In this document: positions 46,978-57,661 of the stretch, piece after piece
How the letters are laid out: each line of letters opens with the position of its first letter
How positions within the stretch are numbered: the stretch's first letter is position 1
Source of the DNA: Legionella feeleii
Lineage (GTDB): Bacteria; Pseudomonadota; Gammaproteobacteria; Legionellales; Legionellaceae
NCBI RefSeq assembly: GCF_001467625.1
Contig: NZ_LNYB01000028.1
Span: 1-64,000 of the forward strand
Direction of reading: 5' to 3'
DNA: 64,000 nt
Notes under the pieces: generated by a model
What the model was told of the DNA's origin: nothing
Database searches by the model: none
Seen by the model: the letters and a program-made list of their open reading frames with translations, nothing else
Program-made: the position numbers and the translations under genes

Positions 46978-47728
46978 TACGTAAAGTGAGAATTTCAACC
47001 CCGTCGTCAGTAACTAGCAAGGTATGCTCCCATTGGGCAGATAAGCTGTGATCTTTGGTAACCACAGTCCAGTTATCAGGTAGCAATCGAGTATGATGTT
47101 TTCCAATATTGACCATCGGTTCAATAGTAAATGTCATTCCAGGGCGTAACATTTCGCCAGTTCCTGGCGTACCATAGTGGAGAACTTGTGGATCTTCATG
47201 AAAAATACGCCCAATACCATGCCCACAGTATTCACGAACGACTGAGCAGCGATTTTTTTCAGCGTGTTGTTGAATCGCATGGCCAATGTCACCTAAACGC
47301 ACGCCGGGTTTTACCATGTTAATTCCAATAAACAGGCATTCATGAGCAACAGCAACGACATGCTTGGCTTTGACAGAGGGATTACCAATAAAAAACATTT
47401 TACTGGTGTCACCGTGATAACCATCTTTAATCACTGTGATATCGATATTGATAATATCACCGTCTTTTAGAGCCTTTTTGCCTGGGATGCCATGACAGAC
47501 CACATGGTTAATTGAAGTGCAAATTGATTTTGGAAAACCATTATAATTCAATGGTGCAGGAATGGCTTTCTGCTCATTGACAATATAATCATGACAGATT
47601 GAGTTGAGTTCATCTGTAGTAATTCCTTCTTGCACGTGGGGCCCTATCATTTCCAATACTTCACCTGCCAGTTTGCCAGCTACGCGCATTTTCTCAATTT
47701 CTTCAGGGGTCTTAATTGTTACTGCCAT
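46964..47728 (-). CDS. map: Methionine aminopeptidase, type I
   Basis: Map (254 aa) removes the initiator Met from nascent proteins. The dinuclear metal ligands are visible: DGDIINIDITVIKDGYHGDTSKMF (two Asp), YCGHGIGRIFHEDPQV (His), FTIEPMVN (Glu) and SAQWEHTLLV (Glu). Length is typical. It is not next to rpsB here, as it is in E. coli, but both lie in the same region. It overlaps glnD. Confidence 0.96.
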   Translation of the reverse strand: MAVTIKTPEEIEKMRVAGKLAGEVLEMIGPHVQEGITTDELNSICHDYIVNEQKAIPAPLNYNGFPKSICTSINHVVCHGIPGKKALKDGDIINIDITVIKDGYHGDTSKMFFIGNPSVKAKHVVAVAHECLFIGINMVKPGVRLGDIGHAIQQHAEKNRCSVVREYCGHGIGRIFHEDPQVLHYGTPGTGEMLRPGMTFTIEPMVNIGKHHTRLLPDNWTVVTKDHSLSAQWEHTLLVTDDGVEILTLRNEER

Positions 47729-47828
47729 TGTTTAATCCACAAAAAATTTAATAGTAGCATAAGCTTATCTTTATCAACACTCACTGCAGCGAATTTCGAA
47801 AGAGGCCTATTTAATTATAAAGGGAAAA

Positions 47829-49049
47829 TTAAGATTGGCGATCCCTTTTTCTGGGAATGAATGGATTAACCATTTTGAACAGAAACGGATTCACAACAAT
47901 AGAAATAAAGGCACCGACAAGAATCAGGTCTTTAGCCTGCTGTGAAAGGATTCCCAGTTTGTAACCCAGTTCAGCAAGAATAAATGAAAATTCACCAATT
48001 TGGGCGAGACTTACCGAAATGGTAAGAGCCGTATAAAAAGGATAACGAAACAAAATAACAATGAGAAATGCTGCAATCGATTTCCCTAAAATGATTATCA
48101 AGGCAGTTATAAGCACCAGAAAAGGGTGTTCAACTAAAATGTCAGGGCGCAATAACATACCTACTGACACAAAGAACAAGACAGCAAAAGCATCGCGTAG
48201 AGGGAGTGTTTCCTGGGCTGCGCGATGACTTAAGGTGGATTCACCGAGAAACATACCGGCAAAAAAAGCACCTAGGGCAAAAGAAACGCCGAATAATTTA
48301 GCTGCCGCAAAGGCAACAACCAAGGCTACAGAAAGCACCGCCAGGCGAAATAGTTCGTTTGACCCTTTACTGGCAACGCTATAGAGCAAACGAGGGATAT
48401 AGCGCTGACCAAAAATTAACATAAGAACAATAAAGCTGGCTGCTTTGAGTAGCGTTATCAAAAAGGCCATTGCTATTTCGTGGTTAAAGTAAGATGACGG
48501 GCTTGCACCTGTCTCATAACTGGATAGCGCAGCCATCGGCGGGATAAACACAAGGATAATTACAACTGCCAGGTCTTCAACAATTAACCAACCGACGGCT
48601 ATGCGGCCATAAATTGTTTTCAGCAAATCCCATTCTTCTAAAGCACGCAATAACACCACAGTACTTGCAACTGATAAGGCAAGACCAAACACGAATCCTG
48701 CTACGAGCGGCCATCCCAGGAGGCAAGAAAATGCAGTTCCTAATAACGTTGCAATGACCATTTGTACAATGGCGCCAGGAATAGCGATTTTTTTGACAGA
48801 TTGGAGATCCTTGACAGAAAAATGAAGTCCAACTCCAAACATCAGGAGGATAACGCCAATTTCAGCGAGCTCCGAAGCAAGCGCATAATTTGCAGTATAG
48901 CCGGGAGTTGATGGACCAATAGCAACACCAGCCAGAAGATAACCAACAATAGGAGAGATGCGTAAACGATAAGCCACATAACCAAATAAAAAAGCTAAAC
49001 CAAAACCAGAGACTAAGATCGTAATGAGAGGGATATGAGAATCAAGCAT
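47829..49049 (-). CDS. CPA2-family cation/proton antiporter without RCK domain
   Basis: From ATG 49049 (406 aa) the protein has about 12 hydrophobic segments and the KefB/YbaL-like motifs GYLLAGVAIGPST, GVGLHFSVKDL, VASTVVLLRALEEW and GAFFAGMFLGES. It ends soon after the transport domain (FLFKMVNPFIPRKRD) with no TrkA-N/RCK domain, unlike KefB/KefC. The longer frame to 49115 runs back through a terminator hairpin, so the internal start is preferred; its ribosome site is GGTGGAAA. Confidence 0.82.
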   Translation of the reverse strand: MLDSHIPLITILVSGFGLAFLFGYVAYRLRISPIVGYLLAGVAIGPSTPGYTANYALASELAEIGVILLMFGVGLHFSVKDLQSVKKIAIPGAIVQMVIATLLGTAFSCLLGWPLVAGFVFGLALSVASTVVLLRALEEWDLLKTIYGRIAVGWLIVEDLAVVIILVFIPPMAALSSYETGASPSSYFNHEIAMAFLITLLKAASFIVLMLIFGQRYIPRLLYSVASKGSNELFRLAVLSVALVVAFAAAKLFGVSFALGAFFAGMFLGESTLSHRAAQETLPLRDAFAVLFFVSVGMLLRPDILVEHPFLVLITALIIILGKSIAAFLIVILFRYPFYTALTISVSLAQIGEFSFILAELGYKLGILSQQAKDLILVGAFISIVVNPFLFKMVNPFIPRKRDRQS

Positions 49050-49090
49050 AGTTTTTCCACCATACAACTGAATAAGCAATATAAAATAAA

Positions 49091-49107
49091 CCCCCGCTAT
49101 GCGGGGG
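49091..49107 (-). terminator. Terminator of the Spy-like gene
   Basis: CCCCCGC, TAT and GCGGGGG form a perfect 7-pair G/C stem, followed on the minus strand by TTTATTTTAT. It directly follows the stop of the gene at 49117 and precedes the antiporter. Confidence 0.88.
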
Positions 49108-49116
49108 TATATCAAC

Positions 49117-49575
49117 TTAGTGACAAGCTTTAAAAAGTTGTTTGCGTTTTTCCATTTGTTGTTTCAATAATGATTGAAATTGGTTTTTTTGTTCAACAGT
49201 AAGGACATTATACATTTGGTTTCTGGCTTTAATTTTAGTTTTTATTCCCTTACCGAGAAGCTCCATTTTTTTATCAACCAAACTATCCAGTTGGGCTTCA
49301 TCGACCTGGCCAGACTGAATGAGTGCATTGATTTGTCCACGAACATCGTCTAGTTGAGCCCAGGTATCTTTCGTATCTGATTTGAGTTGAGCTTTGATTG
49401 CTTTTATTTTCGCTTGTTGATCCGCATTAAGATTCAAAGCCTTAAGAATTTGCCCCATGCCGCCAACACAGCAATTACATCCTTGTGTTACTTGTGTTGA
49501 AGTGGAGGCCACTAAGGTTTGAGCCGCAAATAATGAAAAGGCGAGCGTTATTGCAGTGAATATTCTTTTAGTCAT
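49117..49575 (-). CDS. Spy/CpxP-like periplasmic LTxxQ protein
   Basis: Start at ATG 49575 (152 aa) with an AAGGATA site upstream; the frame to 49632 lacks one. A signal peptide (MTKRIFTAITLAFSLFAAQTLVA) is followed by a helical mature protein with the repeat motifs NLNADQQAKIKAI and VLTVEQKNQFQSLL, which mark the Spy/CpxP family of envelope-stress chaperones or metal sensors. A CNCC cluster near the mature N-terminus (about residues 33-36) is unusual and may bind metal. Monocistronic. Confidence 0.82.
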   Translation of the reverse strand: MTKRIFTAITLAFSLFAAQTLVASTSTQVTQGCNCCVGGMGQILKALNLNADQQAKIKAIKAQLKSDTKDTWAQLDDVRGQINALIQSGQVDEAQLDSLVDKKMELLGKGIKTKIKARNQMYNVLTVEQKNQFQSLLKQQMEKRKQLFKACH

Positions 49576-49685
49576 GATACTATCCTTAGTTAATTTTTTT
49601 TGAGTTACAGCAAGCAGTATAGACGTAGCCAATTATTTTTGCGTGTTTCTCGCTAAAATTAATTATTAAATAAAGTCAATTACAT

Positions 49686-49714
49686 TTGCTGATAACCCCT
49701 GCTTGTGGTATAAA
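49686..49714 (+). promoter_or_regulatory. Promoter of the rpsB operon
   Basis: TTGCTG at 49686-49691, a 17-base spacer and TATAAA at 49709-49714. The predicted start is about 95 bases before the rpsB ATG, giving the leader with a long stem. Confidence 0.65.
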
Positions 49715-49747
49715 TATGGCGCTTTTAACGACACACACGTTTCGTCA

Positions 49748-49781
49748 CATACGGTTGGGTCCCACAAAAGGGTACCGTATG
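49748..49781 (+). ncRNA. Structured rpsB leader, possible S2 autoregulatory site
   Basis: CATACGGT at 49748-49755 pairs perfectly with ACCGTATG at 49774-49781, with an 18-base loop containing TTGGGTCCC. In E. coli, S2 represses its own mRNA through the leader. This stem is in a suitable place, but binding has not been shown. Confidence 0.5.
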
Positions 49782-49815
49782 GGGGGCGTGGAGGCATAAC
49801 CCTGGAGATTTATTA

Positions 49816-50577
49816 ATGAATGTTAGTATGCGTGAATTACTCGAAGCGGGCGCTCACTTTGGGCATAGAACCCGTTTTTGGAACCCTAAAATGGCGGAGT
49901 TCATTTTTGGTTCGCGAAACAAGATCCATATCATCAACCTGGAAAAAACGCTGCCAATGCTGAATGATGTTACCAACTATGTTGGTCGTTTAGCTTCTAA
50001 TAAAGCGAAAATTCTGTTTGTGGGCACTAAAAGAGCAGCTCAAGACAGTATTCGTGAGCATGCAAAGCGCTGTGGCATGCCCTATGTTGATCACCGTTGG
50101 TTAGGTGGTATGTTGACTAACTACAAAACAGTTCGTCAATCTATTTTCCGCTTGAAAGAGTTGAAAGAAATGCGTGATAAAGGCATCTTTGAATCAATGA
50201 TCAAGAAAGAAGCCTTGATGCTAACTAGAGAGCTTGAAAAATTAGAGCGTGGTTTAGGCGGTATCGAAGATATGGGTGGATTGCCTGACGCATTGTTTGT
50301 TGTTGACGTTGGTTTTGAGCACATTGCTGTTGAAGAAGCTCGACGTTTAAAAATTCCTGTTATCGGTATTGTTGATACTAATAACTCCCCTGATAACATC
50401 GATTACGTTATTCCTGGTAATGATGATTCTATGCGAGCAGTTGATATCTATGTTCGTTGTATTGCAGATGCCATCCTCGATGCTAAGCGTGGTAACACAG
50501 TTGGTGGTGTGCCATCCGATGCTGAGTTTGTGGAGATTGCTGTTGCTGATAAAGAATCAGACAAAGCGGATGAGTAA
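49816..50577 (+). CDS. rpsB: 30S ribosomal protein S2
   Basis: RpsB (253 aa) is a full-length S2: [26 protein letters not shown] at the start, [52 protein letters not shown] and [21 protein letters not shown]. The C-terminus is acidic. A GGAG site precedes the ATG by 9 bases. It is followed by a terminator-like hairpin before tsf, which would lower downstream expression relative to rpsB. Confidence 0.98.
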   Translation: MNVSMRELLEAGAHFGHRTRFWNPKMAEFIFGSRNKIHIINLEKTLPMLNDVTNYVGRLASNKAKILFVGTKRAAQDSIREHAKRCGMPYVDHRWLGGMLTNYKTVRQSIFRLKELKEMRDKGIFESMIKKEALMLTRELEKLERGLGGIEDMGGLPDALFVVDVGFEHIAVEEARRLKIPVIGIVDTNNSPDNIDYVIPGNDDSMRAVDIYVRCIADAILDAKRGNTVGGVPSDAEFVEIAVADKESDKADE

Positions 50578-50591
50578 TTAATTTTGAATAT

Positions 50592-50627
50592 AAAGGGGGG
50601 CGTTGCGTCGTTAACGTGCCCCCTTTT
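50592..50627 (+). terminator. Terminator/attenuator between rpsB and tsf
   Basis: AAAGGGGGGCG is followed by an interrupted stem closing at CGTGCCCCCTTTTT, a G/C-rich hairpin ending in five T. Read-through would feed tsf, as in E. coli. Confidence 0.85.
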
Positions 50628-50648
50628 TGCTATGTGGAGGATTGAAAT

Positions 50649-51527
50649 ATGTCGATTAGTGCTGCATTAGTTATGCAATTACGTGAGCGTACTGGCGCTG
50701 GAATGATGGAATGCAAGAAATTCTTGATTGCTACTAACGGTGATATTGAGCTGGCAATTTCTGAAATGCGTAAAGCTGGACAGGCTAAAGCTGATAAGAA
50801 AGCAGATAGAGTTGCTGCAGAAGGGGTTATCGTTGTTGCTCGGGCAGCTGACGGCCGCTCTGCTGTTATGTTAGAAATTAATAGCGAAACTGACTTCGTA
50901 GCCCGTGATGAGAATTTCACTGGGTTTGCTGGTAAAGTTGCGGAAACAGCATTAAGCAGCGCAGCCAACGACATGACTGCTTTAGCAAATGAAACCTTAA
51001 TCGGTGCTAGTAATACAGTTGAACAAGCACGACAAGAACTCGTAGCTAAAATCGGTGAGAATATCAAGTTGCGTCGCATGGAGAGAATGCAGTGTGATGG
51101 CGTTATTGGTTTCTACCTCCATGGTACTCGCATTGGTGTTATGGTCGCTCTTAAAAATGGTGATGAAGCGCTTGCAAAAGATATTGCCATGCATATTGCT
51201 GCCAGCCGTCCACTGGTAGTTAATCGTGATCAGGTTCCTGCAGAAGCGATCGAAAATGAGCGTGATATTTTCACAGCACAAGCACGCGAGAGTGGTAAGC
51301 CGCAAGACATCATTGACAAAATGATCGAAGGACGTATCAACAAGTTTATTGATGAAGTCAGTCTCTTAGGTCAGCCTTTTGTGAAAGATCCCAACAAGAA
51401 AGTGGGGCAATTGCTAAAAGAAAAAAATGCTGAAGTAATCTCTTTCATCCGCTTCGAAGTAGGTGAGGGTATAGAGAAGAAAGAAGATAATTTCGTAGAA
51501 GAAGTAATGGCTCAGGTTCGTGATTAA
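50649..51527 (+). CDS. tsf: Elongation factor Ts
   Basis: Ts (292 aa) exchanges GDP for GTP on EF-Tu. Landmarks are [23 protein letters not shown] (N-terminal UBA-like domain), [12 protein letters not shown] (EF-Tu contact), [12 protein letters not shown]-like [14 protein letters not shown] and the coiled-coil and C-terminal part ending VMAQVRD. Length is typical. 2 bases separate it from pyrH. Confidence 0.97.
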   Translation: MSISAALVMQLRERTGAGMMECKKFLIATNGDIELAISEMRKAGQAKADKKADRVAAEGVIVVARAADGRSAVMLEINSETDFVARDENFTGFAGKVAETALSSAANDMTALANETLIGASNTVEQARQELVAKIGENIKLRRMERMQCDGVIGFYLHGTRIGVMVALKNGDEALAKDIAMHIAASRPLVVNRDQVPAEAIENERDIFTAQARESGKPQDIIDKMIEGRINKFIDEVSLLGQPFVKDPNKKVGQLLKEKNAEVISFIRFEVGEGIEKKEDNFVEEVMAQVRD

Positions 51528-51529
51528 TT

Positions 51530-52273
51530 ATGAATGGTAATCAGCATCCGCAATTAAAATATAAACGCATTTTACTTAAGTACAGTGGTGAAGCGTTAAT
51601 GGGACAAGCCCAATTTGGTATTGACCCGTCTGTTCTGGATCGTATCGCCAATGAAGTGGCTGAACTTATTCACATGGGTGTTGAAGTCGGCTTGGTAATT
51701 GGCGGTGGCAATTTATTTCGTGGTAAAGCCTTGTCTGAGGCTGGATTAGGCCGAGTTACCGGCGATCATATGGGTATGCTTGCCACTGTCATGAACGCCT
51801 TGGCCTTGAGGGATGCGTTGGAGCGTATTGATTTACCAGCGCGGATAATGTCGGCAATTCCTATGATGGGAATGGTTGACCCTTACCACCGCCGTAAAGC
51901 AATTACCCACTTACGCAATGGGCATGTCGTTATTTTTGCTGCGGGTACTGGAAATCCGTTTTTTACGACTGATTCTGCTGCCTGTTTACGTGCCATTGAA
52001 GTTGGAGCGGATGTCGTGTTAAAAGCGACAAAGGTAGACGGTATTTATTCGGATGATCCGATTAAAAATCCTCTGGCGACCCGTTATGATTACTTAACCT
52101 ACAAAAAAGTATTGAGTGACGGATTACAGGTAATGGATTCCACTGCCATTTGCTTATGCCAGGATCACGGTATGCCTTTACAAGTATTTAACCTGACGGC
52201 TCCAAATGCGCTAAAGAAAATCGTCCTTGGTGAACGTGTTGGTACTATAGTAGGAGCAAACCATGATCAATGA
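51530..52273 (+). CDS. pyrH: UMP kinase
   Basis: PyrH (247 aa) phosphorylates UMP to UDP and is a hexamer controlled by GTP and UTP. Seen are [17 protein letters not shown] (nucleotide/UMP loop), [44 protein letters not shown] and VDGIYSDDP. Its end overlaps frr by 11 bases. Confidence 0.97.
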   Translation: MNGNQHPQLKYKRILLKYSGEALMGQAQFGIDPSVLDRIANEVAELIHMGVEVGLVIGGGNLFRGKALSEAGLGRVTGDHMGMLATVMNALALRDALERIDLPARIMSAIPMMGMVDPYHRRKAITHLRNGHVVIFAAGTGNPFFTTDSAACLRAIEVGADVVLKATKVDGIYSDDPIKNPLATRYDYLTYKKVLSDGLQVMDSTAICLCQDHGMPLQVFNLTAPNALKKIVLGERVGTIVGANHDQ

Positions 52274-52820
52274 TATTAAACAAGACGCTGAAAAGCGGAT
52301 GAAAAAAACCGTTGAGACTTTGCAACATGATTTGACTAAGATTCGGACTGGTCGTGCTAACGCCGGCTTATTGGATCATGTACAAGTCGATTACTACGGT
52401 ACACTAACTCCTTTGAATCAAGTAGCGAATATTACGAGTAGTGATTCCCGGACTTTATTGGTAACACCTTGGGAAAAAGCGATGGTCGCAGCCATTGAAA
52501 AAGCGATTTTGACCTCTGATTTAGGCTTAAACCCAGCAACAGCAGGTAGTGCGATCCGCGTACCGATGCCTCCTTTGACTGAGGAGCGTCGTAAAGAATT
52601 GATTCGTGTTGTCAGAGCTGAGGGTGAGCAAGGTCGGGTAGCGATTCGTAATATACGCCGTGATGCAAATACCCACCTTAAAGAGCTTGTCAAAGAGAAA
52701 GAAATTTCTGAAGATGATGAGCGTCGAGCCGGAGAAATTATTCAGAAGCTCACTGATAAATACATCGCTGATGTTGACGCAGCACTTGTTGAAAAAGAAA
52801 AAGATTTAATGGAAATTTAA
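52263..52820 (+). CDS. frr: Ribosome recycling factor
   Basis: Frr (185 aa) splits post-termination ribosomes with EF-G. It has the two-domain RRF layout: [26 protein letters not shown] in helix 1, [34 protein letters not shown] and KDEISEDDE-like [15 protein letters not shown]. Last gene of the rpsB-tsf-pyrH-frr cluster. A palindromic repeat follows the stop. Confidence 0.97.
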   Translation: MINDIKQDAEKRMKKTVETLQHDLTKIRTGRANAGLLDHVQVDYYGTLTPLNQVANITSSDSRTLLVTPWEKAMVAAIEKAILTSDLGLNPATAGSAIRVPMPPLTEERRKELIRVVRAEGEQGRVAIRNIRRDANTHLKELVKEKEISEDDERRAGEIIQKLTDKYIADVDAALVEKEKDLMEI

Positions 52821-52822
52821 TA

Positions 52823-52914
52823 CATTTCTACTATCTTGGCGCTTATGCCTTGATTTTCTGCGCTTCGCTGCGATGCTCGAAAATCAAGGCATAAGCACTC
52901 AATCTAGCGAAATG
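52823..52914. repeat. MITE-like palindrome, copy C
   Basis: Ends CATTTC (52823-52828) and GAAATG (52909-52914) pair, and inside CCTTGATTTTC pairs with GAAAATCAAGG around TGCGCTTCGCTGCGATGCTC. It matches copies A and B. A second, partial start (TATCTTGGCACTTATG) follows at about 52924-52940. It lies downstream of frr and before the minus-strand gene; 52941-53008 holds nothing recognised. Confidence 0.85.
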
Positions 52915-53008
52915 TCGGTACTCTTATCTTGGCACTTATGCTTTCGGTAGATATTGAACCTACGTTCCGCAGCTTGTCCGCAGAATCCAGCTTCGACCTT
53001 CTTGCTAC

Positions 53009-53740
53009 CTAGTTTTTCATCTCCGCTATACAACCCCATTTGCTATCCCAAGTCAAATGTTTAATTTTTTTACTCTGCTTAAGAAGATCTAGTAAAGAAG
53101 CCACTGTCTCGCTTTTGCAAGCTAATATGATCATGTTGGGGCAATTTTTAACTGGTAAAGCGACTGTAGCAGATAAAAATTGTTGTCGGATAAGTTGAAA
53201 AATTGGCCATTGTTCATGTCTGTTCGCTAAATTTACCGCAAGAATACCGCCAGGTAACAGGGAATGCTTACAATTAGCAAAAAACTGTTCCGTATTACAT
53301 TGGGGTGGGAAGACTTCAGCACTGAATAAGTCAACAAGTAGATGTTGAAATTGCGGGGTAGCTTGTTGCAAAAAAATACTGGCATCCTGATGTACGATAT
53401 GAACGTTTTTAAGGTTATTAATCATAAAAAATCGTTTCGCAATATCAATCACTTCACTATTGTTTTCTACCACTGTCAGTTGAGAGTCTACCAAGGAAGC
53501 TAACGCATGAGCCGCTCCGCCGCCCCCAAGACCTAGCATACAACAATCAGTTGGTTGTAATTGCACTGTTAAAATAAGCGATTTGATATACCTTAACGCT
53601 GGTCGCTGGGGAAAATATCTGTTTAAAACAGTTTGTAACGCAGTGCCATCAAATTTTAACCAACGAAAGAAAAGATTTTGAAAAACTCTGACGCCTGCTG
53701 ATGAGCGATAAATACATCGTCCTGCGAAAGTTTTCCACAT
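53009..53740 (-). CDS. Spermidine-synthase-like SAM-binding protein
   Basis: A 243-residue protein with the spermidine synthase/methyltransferase fold: MLGLGGGGAAHALASL (nucleotide loop), LTVVENNSEVIDIAKRFF, VHIVHQDASIFL and HLLVDLFSAEVFPPQCNTEQFF. It lacks the full SpeE GGGD motif, so it may be a methyltransferase relative rather than a polyamine enzyme. It starts 3 bases after astB and is cotranscribed with the ast genes; the role is unknown. Confidence 0.72.
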   Translation of the reverse strand: MWKTFAGRCIYRSSAGVRVFQNLFFRWLKFDGTALQTVLNRYFPQRPALRYIKSLILTVQLQPTDCCMLGLGGGGAAHALASLVDSQLTVVENNSEVIDIAKRFFMINNLKNVHIVHQDASIFLQQATPQFQHLLVDLFSAEVFPPQCNTEQFFANCKHSLLPGGILAVNLANRHEQWPIFQLIRQQFLSATVALPVKNCPNMIILACKSETVASLLDLLKQSKKIKHLTWDSKWGCIAEMKN

Positions 53741-53743
53741 ACC

Positions 53744-55114
53744 TTACTCAATTTTTTCGCGTTGAAAAGGATAAACTGCCCCCAGGTTTAAGAGACTGCT
53801 TAATTCATCCAGGGCTGATAAACACTCATCAATAAGCAAGGGATCACGCAAGTCGTTAGCTTGTAATTGAGTACGGTAATGGCGTTTAACCCAAACCTCA
53901 AGGCGGTCTAGTAGCGTATCATTTACTAAGACACCCTGGTGCATCGCTTGTAGCTCTAATTCGGTTAAAGGAACACGTAATCGCAGGCAAGCGGGGCCGC
54001 CTCCATTACGCATACTTTGCCTAAGATCAAGATAGTGCACAGCAGCGATAGGATTTGTATTATCCGCTAGTAACTCATCAATCAGTGCCTTAACCACAGT
54101 ATTTTCCTGGCATTCACCAGGAGCAATCAAAATCATCCTGCTATTTTCTGGGGCATTAGGTAGGGTAATAAGTTGTGAGTTAAAGAGATAAGAGTCCACC
54201 GCTTCAGCGACACTGAGGCGATTACGGCTAACTTTCAGGATCTGAATTTCAAAGTCAGCTTTAGTTTGTAACTCATTCAGAAGCTCTGTTTGACCCCAAA
54301 AAGCATCTTCATGAATGAATAGCACCGATTCATTGGCGACAGCGATTACGTCATTATGAAAAACACCCTGATCAATTGCCAGTGGATTTTGGCAGGCAAA
54401 AATAACTTGATTGGGATTTAACAAATGCGATCGGGCAATTGCCTGTGAGGCTTCAAGTGTTTGCCGTGCCGGGTATTTTAAGGGACTGTTCGGTGAGCCA
54501 GAGTTTTTTGCTAATGCCTGTTTACCGTAAACAAATAGATTTATAGCGGCTTTATTATGCTTCGTGCATAGACGATTATGATTGGCTGCACCTTCATCAC
54601 CTGTGATAGCACTTTTCGGTAGTACAGGGTGATGGTTAAAGTAAGTTTTATCATGAAAGAGCGTTTGCAACAAATAACTTGAAAAATCGGCTTCCTGATA
54701 GCGATGTAAATTACTAATTAAATTGGCTGCCGTAAAATGAACTCGCTTATCAGCAGTATCAATGCTTGCTGAAACAGTTGCGGCGTTAGCAGTCCACATA
54801 CTGGAAGCAGAATAGCAAGCATTCAACAACTCAGGAGCGCTGCGATAAGCTTTTTCAATCTGTTGTGCAGCCGTACCGCTAAACCCCAATTGATACAATA
54901 ATTGTAGATTAGGGCGTTGGTGCGGTGGCAATAGAGCCTGCTTGATGCCGGATTGATGCAATAAGCGCATTTTAGCAAGCCCCTGGAGTGCTGCTGCCTG
55001 AGGATTTGAGATACTCATTGCATTTGATGCCGAAGCAAGGTTACCTGCAGCAAGGCCTGCATAATTGTGGGTTGGACCAACCAAGCCATCCAAATTTAAT
55101 TCATAGGTTTGCAT
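53744..55114 (-). CDS. astB: N-succinylarginine dihydrolase
   Basis: AstB (456 aa) hydrolyses N-succinylarginine to succinylornithine, CO2 and ammonia, step 2 of the AST pathway. Seen are [34 protein letters not shown] (nucleophile region), [13 protein letters not shown]-like [31 protein letters not shown] and [17 protein letters not shown] with the catalytic Cys. Near the family length (about 445). Confidence 0.96.
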   Translation of the reverse strand: MQTYELNLDGLVGPTHNYAGLAAGNLASASNAMSISNPQAAALQGLAKMRLLHQSGIKQALLPPHQRPNLQLLYQLGFSGTAAQQIEKAYRSAPELLNACYSASSMWTANAATVSASIDTADKRVHFTAANLISNLHRYQEADFSSYLLQTLFHDKTYFNHHPVLPKSAITGDEGAANHNRLCTKHNKAAINLFVYGKQALAKNSGSPNSPLKYPARQTLEASQAIARSHLLNPNQVIFACQNPLAIDQGVFHNDVIAVANESVLFIHEDAFWGQTELLNELQTKADFEIQILKVSRNRLSVAEAVDSYLFNSQLITLPNAPENSRMILIAPGECQENTVVKALIDELLADNTNPIAAVHYLDLRQSMRNGGGPACLRLRVPLTELELQAMHQGVLVNDTLLDRLEVWVKRHYRTQLQANDLRDPLLIDECLSALDELSSLLNLGAVYPFQREKIE

Positions 55115-55118
55115 AAAC

Positions 55119-56609
55119 TTAGCTCAAATCGATGCCGGGCAATAGTTGCGCTGGCGTAGTTAAATGAGGTTGCTCCATACTGGCAATAGGATAAGCGCAA
55201 TAATCTGTAGCAAAATAAGCGCTGGGACGATGGTTACCACTACGACCTATACCACCAAATGGAAGGCTGCTTGCAGCGCCAGTGGTTGGTCTATTCCAAT
55301 TGATTAAGCCTGCACGTACCGTATGATAGAACTGCTCATAGTGTTCTGGATTGTCGCTTAACAAGCCTGCAACCAAGCCATAACGTGTTTGATTGGCAAG
55401 TGCCAAAGCGTCTTCAAAATTCTGATAACGATAAACCTGAACCAAGGGAGCAAAAATTTCTTCATCAACAACTGTATGAGCTTTTGTCATATCAATGATG
55501 CCGGGAGAAAGTAAACCTGTCTTTTCGGTAATTAAGGACATGTTTAACAAGGCAACACCGCCATTTGCAAGCAGTTTTTCCTGTGCCTGCAGATGCAGTA
55601 GGGCATGCTCGTGACTAATAACGGGCCCTAGGAAAGGCTCTGGCTTATCGGTAAATGCGCCAATACGAATTTTTTCACAAGCGTTTATAAAACGTGCAAG
55701 GATTTGATCACCCAATTGGTTATCTGCAATGAGTATTCGCCTCGCACAACTACACCGTTGGCCGGCAGTGATCATTGTGGAAACCAGCGTATGATAAATA
55801 GCAGCATTCACATCATTAACCTCATCGATGATGAGTGGATTATTGCCCCCCATCTCCAGTGCTAAGATAACCTCAGGTTTGTCACTAAAATGTTGGTGAA
55901 TCTGTTGGCCTGTACGATAGCTGCCTGTAAAGTAAACGCCCTGGATGTCGGCTGAGAGGAGTTCTTTGCCGCAATCAGCATTGCCTTGCACACAATTAAT
56001 GACACCTTGCGGCAAACCGCTTTCGTGCCAGCAGTGAATAATGAATTGTGCAACTGCTGGAGCCAACTCACTTGGTTTATAGATCACTGTATTTCCTGCT
56101 AATAGGGCGGGTACAATATGACCATTACTTAAATGGGCAGGAAAATTAAAGGCACCCAGAACAGCAACAACGCCATGTGGCTTATAACGCAGGCAGGCGT
56201 TTGCATCGGGCAGTGTGGTTTGTTTTTCTGCATTACGCTCTTGATAGGCTTGAATCGATAAATTAATTTTAGCGATAACAGCATTAACTTCGGTTAACGC
56301 TTCCCATAAAGGTTTCCCTGTTTCCAAGGAAATCAGGTAGGTAAGCTCATTACGTTTTTTTTCCACTTCCTTGGCAAAAAGCTGCAAATAGTTGGCTCTC
56401 GTAGAAACATCCATAGAGGACCAATAAGGCAAAGCGAGATGGGCTGCCTCACAGGCTTTTGCTATTTCTATAGGCGTTGCGCTAGTACCTTGCCAAATTA
56501 CTGAATTATCTGCAGGATTCCTTGAGACAAAAGGTTTTCCTTCTCCTTGTACCCAATGGCCTCCAAAATAATGATTTGCCGTGCTGTCATTTTGTTGGCC
56601 TAAATTCAT
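55119..56609 (-). CDS. astD: Succinylglutamate-semialdehyde dehydrogenase
   Basis: AstD (496 aa) oxidises succinylglutamate semialdehyde to succinylglutamate with NAD. Aldehyde dehydrogenase motifs: [51 protein letters not shown] and the catalytic Cys in [11 protein letters not shown]. Length is typical. It overlaps astA by 4 bases and lies 5 bases from astB. Confidence 0.96.
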   Translation of the reverse strand: MNLGQQNDSTANHYFGGHWVQGEGKPFVSRNPADNSVIWQGTSATPIEIAKACEAAHLALPYWSSMDVSTRANYLQLFAKEVEKKRNELTYLISLETGKPLWEALTEVNAVIAKINLSIQAYQERNAEKQTTLPDANACLRYKPHGVVAVLGAFNFPAHLSNGHIVPALLAGNTVIYKPSELAPAVAQFIIHCWHESGLPQGVINCVQGNADCGKELLSADIQGVYFTGSYRTGQQIHQHFSDKPEVILALEMGGNNPLIIDEVNDVNAAIYHTLVSTMITAGQRCSCARRILIADNQLGDQILARFINACEKIRIGAFTDKPEPFLGPVISHEHALLHLQAQEKLLANGGVALLNMSLITEKTGLLSPGIIDMTKAHTVVDEEIFAPLVQVYRYQNFEDALALANQTRYGLVAGLLSDNPEHYEQFYHTVRAGLINWNRPTTGAASSLPFGGIGRSGNHRPSAYFATDYCAYPIASMEQPHLTTPAQLLPGIDLS

Positions 56610-57661
56610 TTTTTCTGCTCACTATAAATAGTTGGTTCTTCAAGCTGTAAAGGGGCGATACGTATACAATCACCTCGCTTCACTTCCAAGAGTCGAGCGG
56701 TTTCCTTGCTGATAATACAGGATGCTTGCTCAGTATTGAAAATAGCTTGACTAACGGTGGCGCGAAAATCAAGTTTCGTATTTGCAAGTAAAAAACGTTT
56801 GCTACCAACTTCATCACTAATACTTTTAATAGTCATAATGCGACTGGCTGCAAGCGTGCGTATCTGGTTGCGTGGAGCCTCAATTGTGGGGCCTGCATCG
56901 AAAATGTCGACATAGCAGTGGTAGCGAAAGCCTTCATGTAACAAGATATTCATTGCTGGGACAGTAGATTGATGTGGTTTGCCAATAACTGCTTGTGCTT
57001 CTGGTGCAAGTAATTTGACATACAGTGGGTTTCTTGGCATTAAATCCGCAATAAATTGCTTGTTTGTCGAGATTGTTAAGCGATCAGCATCAGCAAAAGG
57101 CATATGAAAAAAATGCCTTCCTACATTATCCCAGAAAGGGGAGTGCCCCCATTCATCGGAGATGCCGCGCATTTCGGCAATGATGGTAGAGGCAAAGCGA
57201 TTGGGATAGTGGGCAATAAAGAGAAAACGGGCTCGTGAAAGAAGCAAACCATTACTACTCTGTCTGTAAGCAGGCTCTAGAAACAAAGTACATATTTCAC
57301 TGCGTCCCTGATTGTCATTAACCAGGCTCAGTACTTCATAATCACTGCGAATATTAAGAGAATGGCAGATTCGGGTGCGTTTAGATAACTTGTAGGAGTA
57401 GAAAGGGAGTTCATGTCCGGTTGCTGCTTCAATCGCCGAGGTTCCAATAACTTGCCCTTTTTCTGGTTCTTCCAATACAAATAAATAGTACTCACTTCTT
57501 GGCTTGTGGACCGTCTTCTCAAAGGAAGCACAAGACCAGGCAAGGCGTTTATGGAGAAGTTCTTTATCTTTTGGCAGTGTGGTCATGCCAATACCGCAAT
57601 GTTCAGCAAGATGAAAAATAGCATCCAGATCAGTTTCTCGCGCACGGCGAAATAGCATCAT
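56606..57661 (-). CDS. astA: Arginine N-succinyltransferase
   Basis: AstA (351 aa) transfers succinyl from succinyl-CoA to arginine, the committing AST step. Family stretches: [23 protein letters not shown] at the N-terminus, [50 protein letters not shown]-like region and [20 protein letters not shown]. One-subunit form. It overlaps the upstream M20 gene by 4 bases and astD by 4. Confidence 0.95.
   Translation of the reverse strand: MMLFRRARETDLDAIFHLAEHCGIGMTTLPKDKELLHKRLAWSCASFEKTVHKPRSEYYLFVLEEPEKGQVIGTSAIEAATGHELPFYSYKLSKRTRICHSLNIRSDYEVLSLVNDNQGRSEICTLFLEPAYRQSSNGLLLSRARFLFIAHYPNRFASTIIAEMRGISDEWGHSPFWDNVGRHFFHMPFADADRLTISTNKQFIADLMPRNPLYVKLLAPEAQAVIGKPHQSTVPAMNILLHEGFRYHCYVDIFDAGPTIEAPRNQIRTLAASRIMTIKSISDEVGSKRFLLANTKLDFRATVSQAIFNTEQASCIISKETARLLEVKRGDCIRIAPLQLEEPTIYSEQKK

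Noticed and set aside
49050-49115. 22-codon extension of the antiporter
   Set aside because: It contains the Spy-gene terminator hairpin; the internal ATG has a ribosome site.
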